NCBI GenBank assembly: GCA_044356555.1
Contig: JBIKWB010000003.1
Coordinates: 124,001 to 188,000 of the forward strand
DNA: 64,000 nucleotides
Source of the DNA: Tous-C4FEB sp044356555
GTDB lineage: Bacteria > Verrucomicrobiota > Verrucomicrobiia > Opitutales > Opitutaceae
Direction: 5' to 3'
In this document: one piece after another, positions 15,902 to 21,986 of the stretch
Numbering within the stretch: the stretch's first letter is position 1
Layout of the letters: every line of letters begins with the position of its first letter
Made by a program: the position numbers and the translations under genes
The notes under the pieces: generated by a model
The model's input: the letters and a program-made list of their open reading frames with translations, nothing else
Database searches by the model: none
What the model was told of the DNA's origin: nothing

Positions 15902-17350
15902 ATGAGCACACCCTACTTCCCCTGCGCCGGAGCCCGCGCCCTCCACGCGCCCACCCGTCGCGATTTCCTCTACAGCCTTGGCGCCAGCGTCGGCAGCGTC
16001 GCCTTCTCGGCCCTTCTCTCCCGCGATCTCGCCGCCCAAACCCCATCGTCCCCACCGGGGCCGCTCGCGCCCAAGCCCGGCCATTTCCCCGCCAAGGCCA
16101 AAAACTGCATCTTCCTCATGATGGAAGGCGGCCCCTCGCACATCGACACCTTCGACCCCAAGCCGGCGCTCTCGCGCCTGCACCTCCAAGAGTTCATCCG
16201 CGAGGGGAAGCAAAAATCCGCGATGGAAAGCGGCAAACGCTACTACGTCCAAAGCCCGTTTTCGTTTCACAAGGTCGGCCAAAGCGGTGCCGACATGGCG
16301 ACGAATTGGTCCCACCTCGCCAAGGTCGCCGACGATCTCTGTTTCTACCGCGGGTGTCAGGTGGACAGCGTGAATCACCCGACCGCCATGTATCAGATGA
16401 ACACGGGCAACCGTTTCGGCGGTGACCCCGGTTTTGGTTCATGGGTCAACTACGGCCTCGGCTCCCTCAATCAAGACCTCCCCGGCTTCATCGTTCTGCC
16501 CGAAGTTTCCTACCCGCAGGGCGGCGCGGCCAACTGGAGCAACGGCTACCTCCCTGCCAGCTTTCAAGGCACCCCGCTCCGCGCCAAAGGCTCGCCCATC
16601 CTCGATCTCTCTCCGCCCGCCGGCGTCACTTCGGCCCGCCAACGCGCCAACCTCGATCTCCTCGCGTCGCTGAACTCCGCCCATGCCGCCCGCCATCCCG
16701 GCCACGACGAACTCGCCGCGCGCATGGACAACTACGAACTCGCTTTCCGCATGCAGCTGCAAGTTCCCGAGACCTTGGACCTCTCCAAGGAGCACGAGAA
16801 AACCAAAGCCAGCTACGGCATCGGCCAAGACGCGACCGATGCGTTTGGTCGCAAATGCCTGCTCGCCCGCAAGCTCGTCGAGAAAGGCGTGCGCTTTGTC
16901 CAACTCTACAACGGCACCTGGGACAGCCACGACTACATCGAGCGCGCCCACGGCAACCTCGTGCGCGGCGTGGACCAGCCCATCGCCGCCCTGATCGCCG
17001 ACCTCAAGCAACGCGGCCTCCTCGACAGCACGCTCGTCGTCTGGTGCGGCGAGTTCGGTCGCACCCCCGACAACGGCGTGCGCGGCGGTACCGCTTACGG
17101 CCGCGACCACAACCCGACCGCCATGACGATGTGGCTCGCCGGCGGCGGCGTGAAAGCCGGCCACACCATCGGTGCCACCGACGAGACCGGGATGACCGCC
17201 GTGGACAAGGTCCACCACGTGCGCGACGTCCACTGCACGCTCCTGCGCCTGCTCGGCTTGGACGACAACAAACTCACCTACTATCACGCCGGCCGATTCA
17301 AACAGCTCAGCCAGTTCGGCGGCACGGTCATCAAAGATCTCATCGCATAA
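15902..17350 (+). CDS. DUF1501 family protein with Tat-like signal
   Basis: The 482-residue protein begins with a twin-arginine-type leader (APTRRDFLYSLGASVGSVAF). It shows the DUF1501 hallmarks: CIFLMMEGGPSHIDTFDPKP near residue 65, AVYQ-like block PTAMYQMNTGNRFGG, and the alkaline-phosphatase/sulfatase-fold C-terminus VVWCGEFGRTPDNG, then GRDHNPTAMTMWLAGGGVK. DUF1501 proteins are sulfatase-like and nearly always encoded beside a PSCyt1/PSD1 gene, as here with a 15-bp gap. Export with a folded state and a probable metal site is inferred. Its substrate is unknown. Confidence 0.93.
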   Translation: MSTPYFPCAGARALHAPTRRDFLYSLGASVGSVAFSALLSRDLAAQTPSSPPGPLAPKPGHFPAKAKNCIFLMMEGGPSHIDTFDPKPALSRLHLQEFIREGKQKSAMESGKRYYVQSPFSFHKVGQSGADMATNWSHLAKVADDLCFYRGCQVDSVNHPTAMYQMNTGNRFGGDPGFGSWVNYGLGSLNQDLPGFIVLPEVSYPQGGAANWSNGYLPASFQGTPLRAKGSPILDLSPPAGVTSARQRANLDLLASLNSAHAARHPGHDELAARMDNYELAFRMQLQVPETLDLSKEHEKTKASYGIGQDATDAFGRKCLLARKLVEKGVRFVQLYNGTWDSHDYIERAHGNLVRGVDQPIAALIADLKQRGLLDSTLVVWCGEFGRTPDNGVRGGTAYGRDHNPTAMTMWLAGGGVKAGHTIGATDETGMTAVDKVHHVRDVHCTLLRLLGLDDNKLTYYHAGRFKQLSQFGGTVIKDLIA

Positions 17351-17367
17351 AGCCCTTTCTCGGAAAA

Positions 17368-18729
17368 ATGAAACCCATCCTCACCGCGCTGCTGCTCGCA
17401 TCGCTGGTCGATGTTTTGCCTGCTGCCGATGCCGTAGCCTCTGGCGCGGCCCCGCCGGAAATTCTGGCGCCGGATGAACTGGCGTTGGTCCGCGAGTTGG
17501 CGACGGCCACCCTCGTATCCTGCGGGGTGGCTCCGGGTGCCATCTCGGACGGCAAAACCAACACCTTAGGATTCCGGGCTATCACGCCGGGTGGTTATCC
17601 GGCGATCTGGATCCAGGACTTCACCATGAGTTATTCCAGCGGTTTGATTGCGCGCGAGGACGGACTCCGGCACTTCCAACTGATTCTGGAAAAACAAAAC
17701 GGTCCGGAGCCAAGGGATCTGGGCCGGCAGGTGGTCATACCCGCCCATGCCATCCCCGATCATATCAACGTGGACGGCGCACCGGTGTTTTTTCCTGGCA
17801 CCTACGATCCGTTGGCCAACATGAATGGCGACTTTGGGTTTCGTCCGCCAAGCAACAACCAGTTCGATGTAATTTGGCTCGCCCACATGCTCGCTCGCAG
17901 TGGTGATGCAAAAGGGCTGCTTGGCCGTGAGATTGGCGGCCTCACAGTATACGAGCGATTGAAGCTGGCGTTTGCCGTGCCCGAGATCGATCCGGCTACA
18001 CAATTGGTGCGCACCACCGCGGCGCGGCGGGCGGTAGGGTTCATTTTCTATGATGCCATCGAAATGACGGGGGACCTCTTAATGGCCTCGCTGATCCGCT
18101 ACCGCGCAGCCCTGCACCTCGCCTCGCTCGCCAACAAGATAGACAAGCCGGAAGACGCCAAACATTATGTCGGCATCGCCCAGCAGATCCGCTCGCATAT
18201 TTTGCAGGTCTTTGCCGACACCGACGGCACCCGAGGCGGCTGGCTTAAAGCCTCTAACGGCATCTCCGGGCAGTCGGATGTGTGGGGCAGCATCTACGCG
18301 ATCTATATCGGCGCCATTGAGGGTGAGGCCCGCGCTGGTTTGCTCAGGACAATTGCTGCGGCGTTGGCCAAGCCAGGAGAAATCGAATTTGAGGGTGCCC
18401 TGCGCCACGTCCCGCTGAGCGGCGACGCGTCGCCAACTACCATGTGGGAGAAAACCAGTTGCCCCAAGAACACGTATATGAATGGCGCCTACTGGCACGT
18501 CCCGGTCGGCTGGCTGTTGACCATCCTGCAGCCGGGGTATCCGGAGTTGGCGCAGGCTGTTAAGCGACATTGGCTCGGCCACCTGCGTGCGCAGCAGGGC
18601 AAAGTCTGGGAGTGCATCGGCTGGGACGGGCAGGCCAACAAGAACCCTTCGTTCGCTCCATCGATCACGCTACCTTTAGGCGTTCTGAGCCGTGGTGAAC
18701 TACGCGCCGACCGGCTGATCGCGCCATAG
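17368..18729 (+). CDS. Predicted six-hairpin glycosidase-like exported protein
   Basis: From the ATG at 17368 the protein has 453 residues with a Sec signal (MKPILTALLLASLVDVLPAA). Recognisable blocks are PAIWIQDFTMSYSSGL, NNQFDVIWLAHMLARSGD, LKASNGISGQSDVWGSIYAI and YMNGAYWHVPVGWLL. These Trp/Asp-rich alternating helical repeats are typical of (alpha/alpha)6 barrel glycosidases, such as the six-hairpin superfamily. I cannot assign a GH family. The gene follows DUF1501 by 17 bp, so it probably ends the Gfo-PSCyt1-DUF1501 operon. Its codons are visibly less GC-biased than its neighbours, suggesting later acquisition. It is probably periplasmic and may cut the polymer whose sugars the upstream oxidoreductases process. 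Confidence 0.65.
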   Translation: MKPILTALLLASLVDVLPAADAVASGAAPPEILAPDELALVRELATATLVSCGVAPGAISDGKTNTLGFRAITPGGYPAIWIQDFTMSYSSGLIAREDGLRHFQLILEKQNGPEPRDLGRQVVIPAHAIPDHINVDGAPVFFPGTYDPLANMNGDFGFRPPSNNQFDVIWLAHMLARSGDAKGLLGREIGGLTVYERLKLAFAVPEIDPATQLVRTTAARRAVGFIFYDAIEMTGDLLMASLIRYRAALHLASLANKIDKPEDAKHYVGIAQQIRSHILQVFADTDGTRGGWLKASNGISGQSDVWGSIYAIYIGAIEGEARAGLLRTIAAALAKPGEIEFEGALRHVPLSGDASPTTMWEKTSCPKNTYMNGAYWHVPVGWLLTILQPGYPELAQAVKRHWLGHLRAQQGKVWECIGWDGQANKNPSFAPSITLPLGVLSRGELRADRLIAP

Positions 18730-18776
18730 GCCGCACTGCACACCGCCGAACCCAACAGGCCAGCCGGACATTGTCA

Positions 18777-18815
18777 GGCTTCGGGGGTTGGCGTCACGCG
18801 ATGAATGTGTTCCAC
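18777..18815 (+). repeat. Dispersed intergenic repeat, copy 0 (diverged)
   Basis: GGCTTCGGGGGTTGGCGTCA followed by CGCGATGAATGTGTTCC matches the core of the repeat family at 18935, 19941 and 21213. It is the most diverged copy and lies just after the glycosidase-like gene. Confidence 0.5.
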
Positions 18816-18934
18816 ATTTTTCTTCTCCCGCTTTACCTTGGATAGAGCAAACGGGCCAAGACGAAAGGGTCCGGCCATGGTGGTGGATCACCGTTTTGTT
18901 CACCCAACGGGGACCAGGCAGCCCAACGGGATCT

Positions 18935-19059
18935 GGCTTGGGGGTTTGGGGTCAAGCGGTGAACGCGTCCTTTGTTTCCTTCAGCAACTCGCTTGCTCAT
19001 TTCCCGCGAGATCGCGCCCCGTCACCGGCGCACCGTGACGGCGACGCTTCGACTCCGCT
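18935..19059 (+). repeat. Dispersed intergenic repeat, copy A
   Basis: The core GGCTTGGGGGTTTGGGGTCA, then AGCGGTGAACGCGTCC, is followed after about 70 bp by GGCGACGCTTCGACTCCGCT (19040-19059). The same two blocks in the same order recur at 21213-21337. The stretch 18730-19232 holds no recognisable gene apart from these repeats. Confidence 0.7.
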
Positions 19060-19232
19060 AACCCTCTTCGGCCGCCCGGAGAGTTCCTCCACGTTCAGGC
19101 CCCCCCTTCCACCGCGAGCTGCAGCAGAGCCGGCAGGCACCGCCGCGCGCGGCGTTTCGAACCGTTGCCGTTGGGAACTACGGTGCTGGCCGGCGTCAAA
19201 CCGGGACTCGCGATGGGCGACCGGCGCGGTAG

Positions 19233-19565
19233 CTTCCGCGCCTGAATCAGGCCGAAGTTTTCGCGGAGCTTCCCATCCCGATTGCCCGGGACAAGGTCGC
19301 GGAGTTTTGCCGTGCGCGCGGCATTCAGAAGCTCAGCCTGTTCGGTTCCGTGTTGCGCGAGGACTTCGATCCGGCGCACAGCGATGTGGATGTGTTGGCG
19401 GAGTTTGCGCCGGGCGCGCTGAACGGAGTGGGGTTTCGCTACTTTGGCTACGGCGAGGAGCTGGCCGCCATCATCGGCCGTAAGGTGGATTTTTGTTCAC
19501 GCCTCAACCGGCATATCGATGCGGCGGTCCGTCGGGAAGCCGTGCCGATTTATCAGCGCGCGTGA
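19233..19565 (+). pseudogene. MNT-type nucleotidyltransferase (HEPN/MNT module), 5' end degraded
   Basis: The frame is open from 19233 to the TGA at 19563. It contains a clear minimal nucleotidyltransferase domain: FGSVLREDFDPAHSDVDVL fits GSx10-11DxD, preceded by ARDKVAEFCRARGIQKLSL and followed by IIGRKVDFCSRLNRHIDAAV. There is no ATG, GTG or TTG before the catalytic motif. The first ATG (19350) would remove the GS of the motif, so only a CTG at 19242 could give a full domain. The HEPN/DUF86 partner follows directly and carries an in-frame stop. In intact modules MNT is the antitoxin that AMPylates the HEPN toxin. This copy is therefore probably decayed. Confidence 0.7.
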
Positions 19566-19902
19566 TCCGCGGGCGACTCTGCGGCAAATTGAAGACGCGG
19601 CCCGCCGCCTCCAATTGATCTGCGCGGGGCAGACCCTAGCAACGCTACTGGCCGACTGGCAGGCCACTGCGGCCATGGAGCGGTTCCTCGAGATTATGGG
19701 CGAGGTAGTGAAGCGATTGCCGGCGGACTTGCGGTCGCGGCATCCATCCGTGCCCTGAAAAGAAATCGCCGGCACCCGCGACCGCTTGAGCCACGGCTAC
19801 GATGACGTGGATCACCAAGTGCTGTGGGATGCGGTGCGGCTTGATGTGCCCGTGCTCCTGGCGACGGTGGAGCAAAAATCAAAGGAACTGGAGCGGGATT
19901 GA
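19549..19902 (+). pseudogene. HEPN/DUF86 (HepT-like) toxin with in-frame stop
   Basis: The frame encodes RDPRATLRQIEDAARRLQLI, then AAMERFLEIMGEVVKRLPAD, a TGA at 19756-19758, then KEIAGTRDRLSHGYDDVD and VLWDAVRLDVPVLLATVEQK, ending at 19902. The RNase motif Rx4-6H appears as RDRLSHGY. Family members read ...PW(R/K)EIAGMRN..., so the TGA sits where Trp (TGG) is expected and looks like a single-base nonsense mutation. No standard start codon precedes the DPR block except an ATG at 19444 inside the MNT gene. It was once the toxin partner of the MNT protein and is now predicted nonfunctional. Confidence 0.85.
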
Positions 19903-19940
19903 CGCGATTGGCCAGACAGGGGAACAGCCAAACAAGATCT

Positions 19941-19975
19941 GGCGTTGGGATTTCGGGTCGGGCGGTGACCGCGCC
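19941..19975 (+). repeat. Dispersed intergenic repeat, copy B (partial)
   Basis: GGCGTTGGGATTTCGGGTCG, then GGCGGTGACCGCGCC, aligns with the copy A core, and the preceding bases (ACAGCC...AAGATCT) also match copy A upstream sequence. It lies immediately after the HEPN pseudogene. The second block of the family is missing here. Confidence 0.55.
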
Positions 19976-20034
19976 TCTTGTTTTCCCTTCAACCCTTGGT
20001 CGCGCGTCTGAGCAGCCCGCCGCGCAAGACGTCG

Positions 20035-20258
20035 CACCTCCTCCGCGACTAGCCCGTCGCGGCCAACGGCGGTAAGACGGACCGCAGGTGGATTTTTATC
20101 GGTCGAATGTGCGAGGGCAGAGCTTTCCGGTGGTGCGGTCTCGGTGTATGCCTCAACCGTTGTCCGGTGCCGGAAACATTTCCCCTTCTCCGCCCCATCC
20201 CTCCACCCATGCGCTACGCCTTCGCACTTCTCCTACTGGTTCTCCTGCTCGCTCCCCA
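20035..20258 (+). repeat. Direct repeat copy 1: sulfatase upstream region and signal-peptide start
   Basis: This 224-bp stretch aligns without gaps to 21763-21986 at a constant offset of 1728 bp, with roughly 90 % identity by eye. The second copy is the promoter region and signal-peptide codons of the intact sulfatase at 21937. This copy is cut off within the signal peptide. Confidence 0.9.
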
Positions 20259-20292
20259 AAAGCCGGGCTTGCGACCTGCGTTCGCCGTGTGA
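20209..20292 (+). pseudogene. Truncated sulfatase signal-peptide ORF
   Basis: The ATG at 20209 corresponds exactly to the start of the intact sulfatase at 21937. The product MRYAFALLLLVLLLAPQ matches that sulfatase's leader, then departs into unrelated residues (KPGLRPAFAV) and stops at 20290-20292. The stop overlaps the GTG of the DUF433 gene (GTGA), so the relic leader may now drive translation of that gene by coupling. Confidence 0.8.
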
Positions 20293-20516
20293 GCCAGCTT
20301 GAGCGCATAACGTTTAACCCCAACCAATGCGGCGACCGCCCTTGCATTCGGGGTATGCGCATCCGCGTGAAAGACGGGTTGGACATGCTGGCCAGCGGAG
20401 CTTCTGAGGCTGAGGTCCTCGAAAGTTATCCGTATCTCGAGCGCGAAGACATTCAAGCGGCGCTGGAATACGCGGCCCGACAGGTGGACCACGCGGTAGT
20501 CTCGCTGGCCAAGTGA
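20289..20516 (+). CDS. DUF433 (VapB45-like) antitoxin
   Basis: The 75-residue protein starts at GTG 20289 and contains the DUF433 signature: ITFNPNQCGDRPCIRGMRIR, then LASGASEAEVLESYPYLERE and DIQAALEYAARQV. DUF433 proteins have a winged-helix-type fold and are found as antitoxins next to DUF5615/Mut7-C-type PIN toxins. Length matches the family. The start overlaps the stop of a truncated sulfatase leader ORF, and the stop overlaps the GTG of the toxin remnant, so it would be translationally coupled on both sides. Its toxin is reduced to 16 codons, making it an orphan antitoxin. Confidence 0.8.
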   Translation: MSQLERITFNPNQCGDRPCIRGMRIRVKDGLDMLASGASEAEVLESYPYLEREDIQAALEYAARQVDHAVVSLAK

Positions 20517-20563
20517 AATTTCTGGCCGATGCGCAACTGCCGCCGGCACTCGCCGCTTGGTAA
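20513..20563 (+). pseudogene. DUF5615/PIN-like toxin remnant
   Basis: A GTG overlapping the DUF433 stop begins VKFLADAQLPPALAAW, which is the N-terminus of DUF5615-type toxins, including the first acidic residue of the PIN site. A TAA at 20561 ends it after 16 codons and the following sequence does not resume the family in any frame I could see. The toxin is lost. Confidence 0.75.
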
Positions 20564-20603
20564 TCGCTAACAACGTTTTCCCGTCCCGCGGTGAGCCATA
20601 ACG

Positions 20604-20654
20604 GGGCCCAACCTCACCTTCCGGCAGCGCTAGGATTCGCCGCCGGTTGGGCCC
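20604..20654. repeat. Inverted repeat downstream of RelE-type toxin (attC-like or terminator)
   Basis: GGGCCCAACC (20604-20613) and GGTTGGGCCC (20645-20654) are perfect complements. Read on the minus strand an inner CGGCGGCG/CGCTGCCG pair (7 of 8) is present, with a one-sided bulge. The ends fit RYYYAAC and GTTRRRY. It directly follows the toxin stop, so it may simply terminate that transcript. Confidence 0.5.
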
Positions 20655-20655
20655 T

Positions 20656-20937
20656 TCAATAGACCTCGTCGTGCATTCCGACCACTTCGAGCAAGATGGC
20701 CTCGTGCGCTCCATGCCGAACAAACTGAAACACGATGCGCAGATCATATCCGGCGGAGCAGGCCCATGATTTCGCCAGTTTCCCCTTTAGCTTGTGGGTG
20801 CGTAAGGCCGGGTGATGCGCATCCTCCGCGAGCAGCTCCAAAGCGGCCTGAAAATCGTCGGCCATCGCGGGATGCCGCTTCGCCAGTCGTCGTGCCGCGC
20901 GCAAGAACGCGCTGCTGGGCAGCAGCACGCGTTTCAC
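20656..20937 (-). CDS. RelE/YafQ-type mRNA interferase toxin
   Basis: The 93-residue protein starts at GTG 20937 (MKRVLLPSSAFLRAARRLAK). It has the family core LLAEDAHHPALRTHKLKGKL, then SWACSAGYDLRIVFQF, and the C-terminal LLEVVGMHDEVY. These toxins cut ribosome-bound mRNA; the His/Asp/Tyr-type residues near HKLKG and HDEVY are in place, so it looks intact. Its start overlaps the stop of the antitoxin gene (GTGA at 20934-20937), the standard antitoxin-first arrangement. It is the only apparently complete toxin-antitoxin pair in the 18.7-23.8 kb strip. Confidence 0.87.
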   Translation of the reverse strand: MKRVLLPSSAFLRAARRLAKRHPAMADDFQAALELLAEDAHHPALRTHKLKGKLAKSWACSAGYDLRIVFQFVRHGAHEAILLEVVGMHDEVY

Positions 20938-21140
20938 GCTCGAATATGTTTCATGATCGCGCCGACGCTCACCGGCTTGCAGTCCCCACGGGCGAACTCG
21001 ATCCGGGAATCCTTCACGGCAGCGACGAGCTCCGCGCGTCGCTTCTCGGCAATTCGGCGGCGCAGAGTATCGGCGAGCTCCTCCTGTTCCTCCAAGGTAA
21101 GCCGGTCAGCTGCATCCAAAGTCGTCGCGAATGAAGTCAT
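20934..21140 (-). CDS. Antitoxin partner of the RelE-type toxin
   Basis: The 68-residue protein starts MTSFATTLDAADRLTLEEQE and continues LADTLRRRIAEKRRAELVAA, ending VSVGAIMKHIRA. It is an acidic/basic helical protein of the kind encoded upstream of RelE-type toxins in many genomes. A DNA-binding fold cannot be assigned with certainty. The start at 21140 is chosen because upstream in-frame residues are not helical and belong to the dispersed-repeat region. It overlaps the toxin by 4 bp, so the pair is probably a self-regulated operon. Confidence 0.75.
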   Translation of the reverse strand: MTSFATTLDAADRLTLEEQEELADTLRRRIAEKRRAELVAAVKDSRIEFARGDCKPVSVGAIMKHIRA

Positions 21141-21212
21141 AATCAAAAACTGGACGGCCTTCCCCGGGTTTTCAACTTCAGTTTGGCCGGTTTGACCAGC
21201 CGCGCGTGGTCG

Positions 21213-21337
21213 GGCTTGGGAATTTGGGGTCAAGCCATGAACGCTTCCCGGGGTTTCCTTGAGCTGCTCGTTTGCGCATTTCATCCGACATCACGCCCTG
21301 TTGCCGCACATCCTGAGGGCGACGCTTCGACTCCGCT
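21213..21337 (+). repeat. Dispersed intergenic repeat, copy C
   Basis: GGCTTGGGAATTTGGGGTCA, then AGCCATGAACGC, is followed after about 70 bp by GGCGACGCTTCGACTCCGCT (21318-21337), as in copy A. It lies upstream of the antitoxin gene start on the opposite strand. Apart from repeats, 21141-21936 holds no gene that I recognise. Confidence 0.7.
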
Positions 21338-21517
21338 CATCCGCTCCAACGCATGGGAAATTCCTCCACCGTCAGACCAAAGTCCTTGGCGACATGCGAC
21401 CTGCACCCGCGCTCAAGCCGCGACGGCAAAAGTGTGTCTGCGTCGACTCCACTTACGCCGACGGCCGACAAATGTATTTGGCCTCCCTTCGCGGACGCGA
21501 CCGGCGGTAAAGAACTC

Positions 21518-21612
21518 ATACCAACGGCAATTTGATTTCTCGATTTATGGTAGCTGCGAGCGTGAGCGAGCGGCGGTTCGACGATCGCCCGGATATCAAC
21601 AAACGTTGGTAT
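21518..21612. repeat. Short inverted-repeat element (MITE-like)
   Basis: ATACCAACG (21518-21526) and CGTTGGTAT (21604-21612) are perfect 9-bp inverted ends enclosing 77 bp without coding character. The size and ends suggest a miniature non-autonomous element, but only one copy is seen in the window. Confidence 0.35.
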
Positions 21613-21682
21613 CATGCTTGGTTTCCGCACCGAATCCCCGCTCTTCCGCTTCGGCCAAACCGGCTACCTGCAAGCGCGCTGA

Positions 21683-21762
<80 letters not shown>

Positions 21763-21986
21763 CACCTCCTCCGCGACCCGCCCGTCACGGCCAACGGCGG
21801 TGAGACGGAACGCAGGTGGATTTTCATCGGTCGAATGTGCGATCGCGGAGCTTTCAGGTGGTGCGAGCGCGGTGTATCGCTCAACCGTTGTCCGCTGCCG
21901 GAAACATTTCCCCTTCTCCGCCCCATCCCTCCACCCATGCGCTCCGCCTTCGCCCTTCTCCTCCTGGTCTCTCTCCTCGCTCCCCA
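21763..21986 (+). repeat. Direct repeat copy 2: sulfatase upstream region and signal-peptide start
   Basis: This is the intact-gene copy of the 224-bp block also found at 20035-20258. It spans the upstream region and the first 16-17 codons of the sulfatase starting at 21937. Confidence 0.9.

Noticed and set aside
14369..16378. 669-codon minus-strand frame across the PSCyt1 and DUF1501 genes
   Set aside because: It spans two well-supported plus-strand genes and their gap, and contains no recognisable domain.
19756..19758. UGA in the HEPN gene as selenocysteine
   Set aside because: The family has Trp here, not Cys, and a single-base TGG-to-TGA change with a missing start is the simpler reading.
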